A stretch of DNA of 64,000 bases, from contig NZ_JAGGNW010000006.1 of NCBI RefSeq assembly GCF_018614875.1, forward strand, positions 62,001 through 126,000, written 5' to 3'. Made by a program: the position numbers and the translations under genes. The notes under the pieces were generated by a model. The model saw only the letters and a list, made by a program, of their open reading frames with translations. It made no database searches and had not been told where the DNA came from. This document shows, piece by piece, positions 35,589 through 45,077 of this stretch. Source of the DNA: Variovorax paradoxus. Its GTDB lineage: Bacteria > Pseudomonadota > Gammaproteobacteria > Burkholderiales > Burkholderiaceae_C. Each line of letters starts with the position of its first letter. Within the stretch, counting starts at the first letter, position 1.

Positions 35589-38327
35589 TCAGCGTTCGGA
35601 AAATTCGTACTGAAAATCGTCGCCTGCCGCGCTCAGCCGCACGCCGGCGAGCTTGCGCGCGCTGACCGTGGCTCCAATGACTTCTTCGCTCAACCGCGGA
35701 AGAATGGTGTGCGTGAGGATCGCATCGATCATCCGTCCACCCGACTCGATGGCGGTACACCGGCGCGCCACCAGTTCGACGGCGCTGACGTCGTAGTCCA
35801 GGGTAATGCCATGGTTCGCATCGAGGCGAGTGGCAATGCGGTCGAGCTGGAGACGGATGATGCGATGCAATGCGTCGGCGTGCAACGGGTAATAAGGCAC
35901 TACAACCAAGCGTCCGAGCAGCGCCGGCGCAAACACCTTGAGCAGCGGTTCGCGCAAGGCTGCCGCCAGCGGCTCGGGGTCGGGGCGCAGGGTCGGGTCT
36001 TCGCACAGCTGCATGACCAGGTCGGTGCCGACGTTGGAGGTCATGATGATCACGGTGTTGCGAAAGTCGATGTGGCGGCCCTCGCCGTCTTCCATCCAGC
36101 CCTTGTCGAAGACCTGGAAGAAGATCTCGTGCACGTCGGTGTGGGCCTTCTCGATCTCGTCGAGCAGCACCACGCTGTATGGGCGCCGGCGCACGGCCTC
36201 GGTCAGCACGCCGCCTTCGCCGTAGCCCACGTAGCCCGGCGGCGCACCCTTGAGCGTGGATACGGTGTGCGACTCCTGGAACTCGCTCATGTTGATGGTG
36301 ACGAGGTTCTGCTCGCCGCCGTACAACGCTTCGGACAGCGCGAGCGCGGTCTCGGTCTTGCCGACGCCCGAGGGGCCGCAGAGCAGGAACACGCCCACGG
36401 GCTTGTTCGGGTTGTCGAGCCGCGCACGCGCGGTGCGGATGCGCCGCGAGATGGTCTCCAGCGCATCGGGCTGCGCGACCACGCGAGCCGAAAGAATCTC
36501 GCCGAGGCGCAGCACCGACTGCGCATCGTCGCGCACCATGCGGCCGATCGGAATGCCGGTCCAGTCGGCCACCACGGTGGCAATGGCCTGCGCGTCGACG
36601 GCGGCCAGGATGAGCGGAGATTCGCCCTGCATCTGCACGAGCCTGTCCTGCGCTTCGTCGAGTTCGGCGCGGATCTCTTCGGGCGTTCGCTCGAGTTCGG
36701 GCGGAGCGGCCTCGGCCTCCACCGGAGCTTCATCCACCCCGTCGCCCTGTTCTTCCACCTCGGCTTGCACCGGCACGGCCGCGGGCGACAGCAGCTTGCG
36801 CAGCGCCACGATGCGCTCGACCAGCGCACTCTCTTCCACGCGCCGCTGTTCCAGCAGATCGAGCTCGGCCTGCGCGGCGGCCACCTGGGCCGCGATGTTG
36901 TCCACGCGCTGGTGCTCGCCGACACCGATCGCCGCCTCGCGCCCGGCAATGCCCGACTCGATGCCCAGCACCTCGATGCGGCGCTGCAGGTCTTCGATCG
37001 CAGCGGGCAGCGCATGCTGGCTCAGGGCCACGCGCGCGCAAGCGGTATCGAGCAGGCTCACGGCCTTGTCGGGCAGTTGGCGCGCGGGAATGTAGCGGTG
37101 CGACAGGCTCACGGCCGCTTCGAGCGCAGCATCGAGAATGAGCACGCCGTGGTGTTTTTCCAGCTCGGCCGAAATGCCGCGCAGCATGATCACGGCCTTG
37201 GACTCGGTGGGCTCGTGCACCTGGATGGTCTGGAAGCGCCGCGTGAGCGCCGGGTCCTTCTCGATGTACTTCTTGTACTCGGACCACGTGGTGGCGCCGA
37301 TGGTGCGCAGGCGGCCGCGCGCGAGCGCAGGCTTCAGCAGGTTGGCCGCATCGCCGGTGCCGGCCGTGCCGCCCGCGCCGACCAGCGTGTGCACCTCGTC
37401 GACGAACAGCACGATGGGCTTGGGGCTCTTCTCGACCTCGTCGATCACCTGGCGCAGCCGCTGCTCGAACTCGCCTTTCACGCCCGCGCCGGCCTGCAGC
37501 AGCGTGGGGTCGAGCACCCACAGCGACACGTCCTTGAGCGAGGGCGGCACATCGCCCGCCGCGAGGCGCGAGGCCAGGCCTTCCACCACGGCCGTCTTGC
37601 CGACGCCGGCCTCGCCGGTGAGCAGCGGGTTGTTCTGTCGGCGCCGCATGAGGATGTCGATGATCTGGCGGATCTCGTCGTCGCGGCCGTAGACCGGATC
37701 GAGTTCGCCGGCGCGCGCCTTGGCCGTCAGGTCGCTCGCGTACTTGGCCAGCGCGGAGCCGCCCGCGGCGGCGCCATCGCCCTGGTGAGCCGCTGCGGCG
37801 GAAGCATGGCCGCCGCCGGCAGGGCCGTGCGCGACGGCATCGAAGTCGTCCTCGGGCGAGCCTTCGGTCCAGGCGGGAAGCTGGGCAATGAGAACGTCGG
37901 GCACGATCTTGTCGAACTCGCGCGAGATGCCCGAAAGCACCTGCCGCAGCCCCGGCGTCTTGACGATGCCCGCGAGCAGGTAGGCGCCGCGGATCGAGGT
38001 GGCTTCGAAGCGCAGGCTCGCATACACCCAGGCGCGTTCGACGGCGTTGTCGACGTGCTCGGAGATGTCGCTGATCGACGTGGCACCGTGCGGCAGGCGG
38101 TCGAGCGCACGCACCAGGTCCTGCTCGACCGCATCGAGGTTGAGGCCCGCGCGCTTGACGATGCGCAGCAGGTCGCTGTCCTGCAACTGCAGTATCTGGT
38201 GCAGCCAGTGCACCAGCTCCACGTACGCATTGCCGCGCAGCTTGGCGAACGCGGTGGCGGTCTCCAATGCCTTGTAGAGCATCGGGTTCAGTTTGGAGAA
38301 AAGAGAGACGCGGCGGATGTCGGTCAT
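35589..38327 (-). CDS. clpV: T6SS sheath-recycling ATPase ClpV (TssH)
   Basis: 912 residues from the ATG at 38327. N-domain to ~160, first AAA+ with Walker A GEAGVGKT (238-245), a coiled-coil M domain in between, second AAA+ with Walker A GPSGVGKT and Walker B VVLLDEIEKAH. Full length for ClpV. It disassembles contracted TssB/TssC sheath. Its ATG overlaps the tssG stop... on the transcript the order is tssG, clpV, vgrG, with 20 bases before vgrG. Confidence 0.95.
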   Translation of the reverse strand: MTDIRRVSLFSKLNPMLYKALETATAFAKLRGNAYVELVHWLHQILQLQDSDLLRIVKRAGLNLDAVEQDLVRALDRLPHGATSISDISEHVDNAVERAWVYASLRFEATSIRGAYLLAGIVKTPGLRQVLSGISREFDKIVPDVLIAQLPAWTEGSPEDDFDAVAHGPAGGGHASAAAAHQGDGAAAGGSALAKYASDLTAKARAGELDPVYGRDDEIRQIIDILMRRRQNNPLLTGEAGVGKTAVVEGLASRLAAGDVPPSLKDVSLWVLDPTLLQAGAGVKGEFEQRLRQVIDEVEKSPKPIVLFVDEVHTLVGAGGTAGTGDAANLLKPALARGRLRTIGATTWSEYKKYIEKDPALTRRFQTIQVHEPTESKAVIMLRGISAELEKHHGVLILDAALEAAVSLSHRYIPARQLPDKAVSLLDTACARVALSQHALPAAIEDLQRRIEVLGIESGIAGREAAIGVGEHQRVDNIAAQVAAAQAELDLLEQRRVEESALVERIVALRKLLSPAAVPVQAEVEEQGDGVDEAPVEAEAAPPELERTPEEIRAELDEAQDRLVQMQGESPLILAAVDAQAIATVVADWTGIPIGRMVRDDAQSVLRLGEILSARVVAQPDALETISRRIRTARARLDNPNKPVGVFLLCGPSGVGKTETALALSEALYGGEQNLVTINMSEFQESHTVSTLKGAPPGYVGYGEGGVLTEAVRRRPYSVVLLDEIEKAHTDVHEIFFQVFDKGWMEDGEGRHIDFRNTVIIMTSNVGTDLVMQLCEDPTLRPDPEPLAAALREPLLKVFAPALLGRLVVVPYYPLHADALHRIIRLQLDRIATRLDANHGITLDYDVSAVELVARRCTAIESGGRMIDAILTHTILPRLSEEVIGATVSARKLAGVRLSAAGDDFQYEFSER

Positions 38328-39466
38328 AAGGCCATGGAAGATGCTTCGGCCGCCACGGAAGCTGCCGATGCGGAACGGGAATACAGGGCTTCGGGCTGGA
38401 ACAACATGTCGCCGGCGTCGGTGTCCGAGAGGCGCGTGCCCAGCCAGCTCCCCCAGCCCAGGCGCTGGTCGCTGCCCAGCTGCATGCCAAGGGCTTCCTG
38501 CTTCCTGAGCACCAGCCGCAGCTCCCAGGCGAACTCGATGCCGACGTACTGGCGCACCCAGTCGACCACCTGCTGGAGCCGCTGGCTGCCCGGCAGGAAC
38601 TCGCGAAATTCGTCTTGCGAGAGCGGCCCCAGTTCGAGGCGGAACTTGCTCTGCGCATCGCGCACCGCCAGCCCGACGGTGGCGCCCGCGCCCAGTTTCT
38701 GGTTGCGCCCCGAGCTGCCGATGCGGCTCAGCTGCCGCTCGTCGAGCATCACCCAGTCGCTCACGAACTCCTCCACGCGCACGGGCACGTCGAAGTACAG
38801 CCTGAGGATCTGGATCAGCCCCTCCGGGTTGCGCGTCTGGCGCACGAGGTGCCCGGCCATGAAGGTGCGCGCATGGTCGGCGATGCGGTCGCGCTCCTTG
38901 AGCCCCGGCTGCCCCATGTTCATGAGGCTCGCCACGTAGTCGACGAAGCGGTGGCCGTCCGGGCGGTCCAGGCTGTTGACCGATTGCGCATCGGCCCAGG
39001 CCCGGTAGAACAGCAGGATGAGCCGGTGATGGAAAAGGTCGGCGAAGGCGCTGAGCGTGTTGTCGCTGTGGTGGCGCTTGCGTTCGCGCGCGTACTCGGT
39101 CAGGTGCAGCGGCAGCGGCCCGTTGGGGCCGAACAGGCCGAAGCCGTAGATCGAGATGCGCGGCGGACCGTCGCCGTCGACATCGACACCGGAGACGTTC
39201 GACGGCGCAAAGGCCATCGAAGGCTCCTGCCCCAGGCGCAAGGGTTCGTCGAGCGGGCGCGGCGCGCGGCCCAGCAAGGGATGGCCGCCGTGCGCGTCGA
39301 GGCGGCGCAGCAGCATGAACAGGTCGTGCTCGAAAGGCTGGTCGACCAGGCCGGCCCACAGGACAGGGTCGGCTTCGGGCGCGCCGCGACGCACGCGTGC
39401 CGCAGCATTCTCGGCCGCGATCGGCGGCGCCCGCTGCGAATCGTCGCTGAGGTCGACCACGCTCAT
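38324..39466 (-). CDS. tssG: T6SS baseplate protein TssG
   Basis: 380 residues from the ATG at 39466. Shows the TssG pattern: FEHDLFMLLRRLDAHGGHPL near residue 45, IYGFGLFGPNGPLPLHLTEY near 105 and HRLILLFYRAWA near 140. TssG pairs with TssF in each baseplate wedge. A four-base overlap with clpV and a 22-base gap after tssF indicate one transcript. Slightly longer than typical (~340), with a Ser/Asp-rich head. Confidence 0.93.
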   Translation of the reverse strand: MSVVDLSDDSQRAPPIAAENAAARVRRGAPEADPVLWAGLVDQPFEHDLFMLLRRLDAHGGHPLLGRAPRPLDEPLRLGQEPSMAFAPSNVSGVDVDGDGPPRISIYGFGLFGPNGPLPLHLTEYARERKRHHSDNTLSAFADLFHHRLILLFYRAWADAQSVNSLDRPDGHRFVDYVASLMNMGQPGLKERDRIADHARTFMAGHLVRQTRNPEGLIQILRLYFDVPVRVEEFVSDWVMLDERQLSRIGSSGRNQKLGAGATVGLAVRDAQSKFRLELGPLSQDEFREFLPGSQRLQQVVDWVRQYVGIEFAWELRLVLRKQEALGMQLGSDQRLGWGSWLGTRLSDTDAGDMLFQPEALYSRSASAASVAAEASSMAL

Positions 39467-39488
39467 GGATGCACCCTTGGCGTGCCGG

Positions 39489-41360
39489 TCATACCGCGGG
39501 ACGGCGCCCGATGCGCGGCGTCCAGCGCGCGATCTCGCCGCGCTGCAGGCTGGAGAGCGCGAACTCGGTGAACGCATTGAGCGACACGTGCCGGCTGAAG
39601 AACTGTTCCAGCACGGCGCCGAAGAGATAAGGGCTCGCTCCCGAGAAGGCGACCTCGTCGATCTTCAGCGCGATTTCCACCCCGCGCCCGAAGACGATCG
39701 GCCCCGGCTCTGGCAGGCGGCGGAACACGGGCGCCAGCGCCATCGAGCGCACGCCCTGGATCTGGCGGCGCACCGCAGGGTCGGCCAGGTTGCCGTAGAG
39801 ATCGAGCATCTCGCGCAATGCGGCCGCGCCCTGCGTGGCGTCGATGTCGGTCAGGCTCAGGTAGTTGAGGCCCAGATGGCTGATCAGGCGCCAGGTCAGC
39901 GCGCCTTCCGCCAGCGCGGGATAGGGCCGCGACGGCCCGCGCAGGATGCGGATGCCGCGCACGGGCGCCGACACGCGCAGGGTGAAGTCCGATTCCAGCC
40001 CCGTCGGCAGCAGCAGCGGCAGGTCGCGGTTGGTGCACAGCGCATCGATCGTGATGTGCCGCAGGCTGTGCGGAAAGGGCGCGTCGTGCTGGTCGACGAG
40101 CGACACATACACCTCGCTGCCGGTGTAGCTGGTGCGCGTGCCTTGGGCGCGTGCGCGGTCGGACACCAGGCGCGGCTCGCGGCGCAGCGAGAAGTATGCG
40201 CCGAAGTCGCCGTCGTCGGCGGCGAACGAGCCCAGGAAGGGCCTGAACTCGCGCTCTTCGGAGCCGCTCGCCATGTGGCCGGTGACGCGTTCGACGGTGA
40301 AGATCTCGAAGTCGCGCGGACGCGTGCGGTCGATCACCGCATGGTGCTCGTGCTGGCCCGGCCCGACCGGGATGCGGTCGCTGCGGCGCGGCACCAGGTT
40401 GATGATGGGCGTGCAGAACAGCGAGAAATGGCGCGCATCGACCAGCCGCTCCAGGTCGCCGTCGGCACGGTCGAGCAGGATCACGATTTCCATCGTGGTG
40501 CCGCCCAGGGCGGAAGCCGCCGCGCGCAGGTTCTTCACGCTGAAGAACAGGTAGCGGTCGGGGAATGCGAAGTACTCGTGCAGCAGTCGGTAGCCCTGGA
40601 ACGAGCGGGCGTCGTACGGCAGCAGCGCCTGCTCGGGGTCGAAGCCTTCGTGGCGGATGGCCTCGTCGCCGAGCGGAACGATCCGCGCCTTGCTGCCCGG
40701 CCCGCTGCGGCACACGGTGCCGATGCTGTGGTGCACGGCGAGTTCGAGCACGCGCAGCGCGTGCAGCTCCGCACCCGAAAGAAAGAACTCGAGCCGGTCG
40801 ATCGGCATTTCGGCAAACGTGGTGCCGCCCACTGCTTCGAGCTTGATGGTGATCGCGCTCTTGGCCTGCTGGGCCACCGCGGGCATCGCATGCGCAATTT
40901 CCGCAGGCACGGGGCCGATGCTCGCCTCCGCAATCCTGATGGGCCACAGCGTGACCTCATGGCCGGTTCGAAATTCGCAGGCCGTCTGCTCGCCCTTGAT
41001 CATGCGGCCGCGCAGGATGGTGTGGCGCGGCAGTTCGTAGCCTGCCTTCAGCGAGCCCTCGTTGAGGTTGCCGTCGATCTGCACCACGGCCATGGCGGGC
41101 AGCGGCGCGAGGAAGTTGGGATACACCACCTCGAGCAGCCGCTGCGAGAAGCGCGGAAACTCCGCATCCATCTTGAGCTGGATGCGCGCCGTGAGAAAGC
41201 TGAAGCCCTCGAGCAGGCGTTCCACGTAGGGGTCGCTGACCTCGATGCCGCGCATGCCCAGCCGCCCGGCGATCTTCGGATAGCGCTGCGCGAACTCGGC
41301 ACCGAGCTCGTGCATGTAGGTGAGCTCGCGGTTGTAGTAGTCCAGCAGCCTCGCGTCCAT
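39489..41360 (-). CDS. tssF: T6SS baseplate protein TssF
   Basis: 623 residues from the ATG at 41360. The N-terminus LLDYYNRELTYMHELGAEFA and the motif DPYVERLLEGFSFLTARIQL are diagnostic. C-terminal region includes FGRGVEIALKIDE and LEQFFSRHVSLNAFTE. Length is standard. It is separated from tssE by 121 bases that hold repeat hairpins. Confidence 0.95.
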   Translation of the reverse strand: MDARLLDYYNRELTYMHELGAEFAQRYPKIAGRLGMRGIEVSDPYVERLLEGFSFLTARIQLKMDAEFPRFSQRLLEVVYPNFLAPLPAMAVVQIDGNLNEGSLKAGYELPRHTILRGRMIKGEQTACEFRTGHEVTLWPIRIAEASIGPVPAEIAHAMPAVAQQAKSAITIKLEAVGGTTFAEMPIDRLEFFLSGAELHALRVLELAVHHSIGTVCRSGPGSKARIVPLGDEAIRHEGFDPEQALLPYDARSFQGYRLLHEYFAFPDRYLFFSVKNLRAAASALGGTTMEIVILLDRADGDLERLVDARHFSLFCTPIINLVPRRSDRIPVGPGQHEHHAVIDRTRPRDFEIFTVERVTGHMASGSEEREFRPFLGSFAADDGDFGAYFSLRREPRLVSDRARAQGTRTSYTGSEVYVSLVDQHDAPFPHSLRHITIDALCTNRDLPLLLPTGLESDFTLRVSAPVRGIRILRGPSRPYPALAEGALTWRLISHLGLNYLSLTDIDATQGAAALREMLDLYGNLADPAVRRQIQGVRSMALAPVFRRLPEPGPIVFGRGVEIALKIDEVAFSGASPYLFGAVLEQFFSRHVSLNAFTEFALSSLQRGEIARWTPRIGRRPAV

Positions 41361-41409
41361 TATTGGCTCACCCCCAGTCTTCGCGCACTTCGTGTCGCTT
41401 CGCCAACCC

Positions 41410-41460
41410 CCTCGCCGGGGGCAACACCAGTGGCCCGGCAAAGCCGGTTCCACGGTGTTC
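41410..41460. repeat. Intergenic palindromic repeat between tssE and tssF
   Basis: Two adjacent stem-loops: CCCCC/GGGGG at about 41407-41421, and a long imperfect stem at 41423-41459 (AACACC.GTGG.CCGGC against GCCGG..CCAC.GTGTT, loop aaa). The pattern looks like a dispersed Comamonadaceae intergenic repeat rather than a terminator, as there is no T tract. It lies within the tss operon and may tune expression of downstream tssF. Confidence 0.5.
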
Positions 41461-41481
41461 CTTGAAAAGACCAGGACCGCA

Positions 41482-42042
41482 TCAAAGCCCCCCTGTTGGG
41501 CGCAAGACCATGTGGCCGCTCTCGAGGTCGAGTTCGGAGCGCAGGATGAATTCGATGGGATAGGGCACCGACCACAGCGTGCCGCGGATCTCGAGCGCGA
41601 GCAGGTTGTGGTGCTCGAGGTCGGTGGCATCGGTGACGCAGCGCACGTCGATGCTGTCCTTCATGATGCGCGGCTCGAAGTCGATGATGGCGGCGCGGAT
41701 GGCGGCCTCGACGTCCGCGAAGTCGACCTCCGACATGCGCCCGCCGGCCCAGCCGCGCACGCCGTAGTTCACCACCGAGCGCCGCGCGCGCGGCATGGTG
41801 TTGATGGTGTGGTCGGCGCCGAAGTTGGTGGTGTTGAGCAGCCACTGCAGGTCACGCAGCACCGAATCGCGCAGCAGCTTGCCGCTCATCAGGAACGCAC
41901 CCGCGCGCTCCTGGCGGCTTTGCGGCTGCTTGTCGGTCAGGCGATCGAGCAGCACCGGCTGCAGGCGGTCGCGTGCAACGCTTTCTTGCTGGTCGCCATC
42001 GGCCTCCATGGCCTGGCGGCTGGCGGGCAGGACGGAACTCAC
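41482..42042 (-). CDS. tssE: T6SS baseplate protein TssE (gp25-like)
   Basis: 186 residues. Gp25/lysozyme-like wedge fold: LLDRLTD near residue 31, DLQWLLNTTN near 64, INTMPRARRSVVNYGVRG near 80 and the C-terminal ILRSELDLESG. TssE initiates sheath assembly on the baseplate. The ATG overlaps the tagJ stop by four bases. Confidence 0.93.
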   Translation of the reverse strand: MSSVLPASRQAMEADGDQQESVARDRLQPVLLDRLTDKQPQSRQERAGAFLMSGKLLRDSVLRDLQWLLNTTNFGADHTINTMPRARRSVVNYGVRGWAGGRMSEVDFADVEAAIRAAIIDFEPRIMKDSIDVRCVTDATDLEHHNLLALEIRGTLWSVPYPIEFILRSELDLESGHMVLRPTGGL

Positions 42043-42905
42043 TGCGCAGCACTCGCTGCAGGTGCGAACTCGACGAGCCGGATATCGAGCAGCGAATGGT
42101 CGCCGGCTTCGCTGATCAGCGTGCGCTGGCCCACGCCGGCGTACTGGTCTTCGCCGGCCAGCGGCAGCCAGTCGGTGCGGCGGCCCAGGGTTGTTTCGTC
42201 GTCCAGCCCATCGAGCGCGCCGGGATAGCGCACCGGCACCAGGCCGTTGAGTCCGCGGCCGTCATGCAGCACGATCTCGGCCGGCGCCCAGAGCAGGTCC
42301 ACCAGATGCTGCGGACGGGAGAACTGGAGGCGCCGCACCGCCGGCAGCGCCAGCCACGCATAGCCCGAAGGCGTGAGGAGTTCGAGCACGGCGCCAATGC
42401 GCACGTCGCCATCGCAGAGCCAGGCGAACTCGCTGGTTTCCACCGGCTCGCCGTCGATGGCCTGCACGGCGCGCGCATCCGAGCGGTCGACGCAACTCAG
42501 CGTGCCCTGCAATGCGGGCGCGTCCTGCCGCGCAGCTTCGCGCAGGTCGGCCGCTTCCGCGGCCTGCTCGAACGGAAGCGCCGCAGCGGCAATCAGTGCC
42601 GCGACCCAATCGGCCTGGCCGGCAACGACGGCCGGCGCACGGCCACCGTTCCAGAATTCGGTTCGATGGCGCTCGGCGGCCAGCGCCATCGCGCAGGTGG
42701 CACTGGCGGGCGCGAAGGAAGGATCGATCTTCGCGGCCAGCTTGAGCTGGTCTTCAGCCCGCTGCCACTCGCCCCGCAGGGCAAGAAAGTGGCCGAGGGC
42801 AAGCCGCAGGCCGGCATTCTGTGGACTCGCGCGAATCTGCCGCTGCACCCATTCGGTGTGTTCGGCCACGGAGCGCTCGCCCAGCACTGCAAACCCATCG
42901 CCCAT
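42039..42905 (-). CDS. tagJ: T6SS accessory protein TagJ (ImpE)
   Basis: 288 residues. N-terminal TPR-like helices (QNAGLRLALGHFLALRGEWQRAEDQL) and a C-terminal ImpE domain with the conserved WLPLAGEDQYAGVGQRTLIS. In Pseudomonas, TagJ binds the sheath protein TssB and links it to ClpV. It follows hcp after a strong hairpin and overlaps tssE. Confidence 0.9.
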   Translation of the reverse strand: MGDGFAVLGERSVAEHTEWVQRQIRASPQNAGLRLALGHFLALRGEWQRAEDQLKLAAKIDPSFAPASATCAMALAAERHRTEFWNGGRAPAVVAGQADWVAALIAAAALPFEQAAEAADLREAARQDAPALQGTLSCVDRSDARAVQAIDGEPVETSEFAWLCDGDVRIGAVLELLTPSGYAWLALPAVRRLQFSRPQHLVDLLWAPAEIVLHDGRGLNGLVPVRYPGALDGLDDETTLGRRTDWLPLAGEDQYAGVGQRTLISEAGDHSLLDIRLVEFAPAASAAQ

Positions 42906-42960
42906 GAAACTTCCTCATTGACTCGCGCACGGCCCTGGGCCGTCGATAAATATCTGCAAG

Positions 42961-42991
42961 CGACCGGCCCGCGGAATGCGCGGGCCGGTCG
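42961..42991 (-). terminator. Strong stem-loop downstream of hcp
   Basis: A perfect 13-pair stem (CGACCGGCCCGCG against CGCGGGCCGGTCG, five-base loop) 19 bases after the hcp stop. No T tract follows, so it is better seen as a partial terminator or an mRNA-stabilising hairpin that keeps hcp message abundant relative to tagJ-tssE. Confidence 0.6.
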
Positions 42992-43009
42992 GGACAGGCA
43001 AAAGGGAAA

Positions 43010-43492
43010 TCAGGATTCCCTGTTTTCCTTGATGTTCCAGGCCAGCACGGTTTCGGCGCCCTTGCCGCCCTTGTCGGTCTGCTCCCAGTACTGCTGCTTC
43101 ACCTTGGCCGCCTGGAACGCGAACTGCACCAGGACCGCATCGCCACTCTGCTCGGCCGTGTACTGCACCGACGTGACCAGCACTTCCTCCAGCGTGACGC
43201 GCGTGTATTCGATCTGCGAGCCACCCGCCTTGCACAACGACACCTCGACCTTGCTCAGGTGCTTGCCACTGGCGCAGTTCTTCATGACGGACGGTGCCGC
43301 CTTGTCGATGCGCGCGAGCACCTGCAGGTCGTTGAAGCTCGCCTTGCCCACACCGCCGCCGCCGCCGCTGACCATGTTTCCAGGCTGCGTTGCTCCCCAT
43401 GCGAACGACTTGATATCCGTCCAGTCCTTGTGGTTCGAGTCCTTGGATTCGCCGTTCGCGCCCTCGACGCGCATGAACATGTCTACTGCCAT
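43010..43492 (-). CDS. hcp: T6SS tube protein Hcp (TssD)
   Basis: 160 residues, standard length. Family features: VDMFMRVEGANGESKD at the N-terminus, DIKSFAWGATQ, and FAFQAAKVKQQYWEQTDKGGKG near the end. Hexamers stack into the inner tube. It sits between tssC and tagJ, followed by a strong hairpin. Confidence 0.95.
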   Translation of the reverse strand: MAVDMFMRVEGANGESKDSNHKDWTDIKSFAWGATQPGNMVSGGGGGVGKASFNDLQVLARIDKAAPSVMKNCASGKHLSKVEVSLCKAGGSQIEYTRVTLEEVLVTSVQYTAEQSGDAVLVQFAFQAAKVKQQYWEQTDKGGKGAETVLAWNIKENRES

Positions 43493-43541
43493 GAGTAACC
43501 CCCAAAGTTATGTATATGCCCGATTGCGGGACACCGTTGAA

Positions 43542-45050
43542 CTAGCTGCTGTCCTTCTTGTTGGATGGCAGCTTCGAAACCAGCCGCAATGACACCGTCA
43601 GCCCTTCGAGCTGATAGTGCGGCCGGAGAAAAAACTTGGCGGCGTAGTAGCCGGGGTTGTCCTCGATGGCTTCCACCTGGACTTCCGCCGCCGCCAGCGG
43701 CTTCATTGCCTTGGTGTCCTGCGACGACGTGCCGGGGCTGCCGTCGACGTAGTTCATGATCCAGTCGTTGAGCCAGCGCTCCATGTCCTCGCGCTCGCGG
43801 AACGAACCGATCTTGTCGCGCACGATGCACTTCAGGTAGTGCGCGAAGCGGCAGCATGCGAACAGGTACGGCAGGCGCGCCGCCAGGTTGGCGTTGGCCG
43901 TGGCATCGGCGTCGTAGTACTCGGCCGGCTGCTGCAGCGACTGCGCGCCGATGAAGGCCGCGAAGTCGGAATTCTTGCGGTGCACCAGCGGCATGAAGCC
44001 GTTCTTGGCGAGCTCGGCTTCGCGCCGGTCGCTGATGGCGATCTCGGTCGGGCACTTCATGTCCACGCCGCCGTCGTCGGTGGGGAAGGTGTGGGTGGGC
44101 AGGTTCTCGACTGCGCCGCCCGACTCCACGCCGCGAATGGACGTGCACCAGCCGTACTGCTTGAACGAGCGGTTGATGTTCACGCCCATGGCATAGGCCG
44201 AGTTGGCCCAGGTGTAGCGGTTGTGCAGGGCCGAGTCGGTTTCTTCCTCGAACTCGAACTCGTCGACTGGGTTGGTGCGCGCACCGTAAGGCAGCCGCGC
44301 GAGGAAGCGCGGCATGGCCAGGCCGATGTAGCGCGCGTCTTCCGACTCTCGCAGCGAGCGCCAGGCGGTGTGCTCGGTGTTCTGGAAGATCTTGGTCAGG
44401 TCGCGCGGGTTCGAGAGTTCCTGCCACGAGTCCATCTGCATCACCGTGGGCGATGCACCGGCAATGAAGGGGCAGTGCGCGGCCGCGGCGATCTTGGCCA
44501 TTTCGCCCAGCATCTCCACGTCGGGCGGGCTGTGGTCGAAGTGGAAGTCGCCGATCAGCGCGCCGAAGGGCTCGCCGCCGAATTGGCCGTACTCGTGCTC
44601 GTAGATCTTCTTGAACAGCGGGCTCTGGTCCCAGCCGATGCCCTTGTGGCGCTTGAGCGAGCGCGCCACTTCGCGCTTGGACGCGCACATCACGCGGATC
44701 TTGAGCTGCTCGTCGGTCTCGGTGTTGTTGACCAGGTAGTGCAGGCCGCGCCATGCGCCTTCGAGCTGCTGGAAGTCTTCGTGGTGCAGGATCTGGTTGA
44801 TCTGCTCCGACAGCTTGCGGTCGATCTCCGTGATGATGGCCTGCACCGAGCGGTAGGCATCGTTGGAGATGGTGACGGTGTTTTCAAGCGCCTGCACGGC
44901 GAGCGTCTTGACGGCGTTTTCCACCGCCTCGCGGGCCTGCTCGGTCTTGGGCTTGAACTCGCGCTGCAGGAGGTCGGAGAACTCGTTGGGCTCGAGCGCT
45001 TCGATGGTGGCGGCCTGTGCGCGCGCTGTCTGTTTGGATGCGGTGCTCAT
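43542..45050 (-). CDS. tssC: T6SS sheath large subunit TssC
   Basis: 502 residues. Conserved TssC stretches: QINQILHHEDFQQLEGAWRG near 85, GDFHFDHSPPDVEMLG near 165, SWQELSNPRDLTKIF near 205 and the C-terminal FFLRPHYQLEGLTVSLRLVS. Length is standard. Forms the contractile sheath with TssB, whose stop is 27 bases upstream. Confidence 0.96.
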   Translation of the reverse strand: MSTASKQTARAQAATIEALEPNEFSDLLQREFKPKTEQAREAVENAVKTLAVQALENTVTISNDAYRSVQAIITEIDRKLSEQINQILHHEDFQQLEGAWRGLHYLVNNTETDEQLKIRVMCASKREVARSLKRHKGIGWDQSPLFKKIYEHEYGQFGGEPFGALIGDFHFDHSPPDVEMLGEMAKIAAAAHCPFIAGASPTVMQMDSWQELSNPRDLTKIFQNTEHTAWRSLRESEDARYIGLAMPRFLARLPYGARTNPVDEFEFEEETDSALHNRYTWANSAYAMGVNINRSFKQYGWCTSIRGVESGGAVENLPTHTFPTDDGGVDMKCPTEIAISDRREAELAKNGFMPLVHRKNSDFAAFIGAQSLQQPAEYYDADATANANLAARLPYLFACCRFAHYLKCIVRDKIGSFREREDMERWLNDWIMNYVDGSPGTSSQDTKAMKPLAAAEVQVEAIEDNPGYYAAKFFLRPHYQLEGLTVSLRLVSKLPSNKKDSS

Positions 45051-45077
45051 GATGGAGATCCTGTCGGCTTGCTCGGC

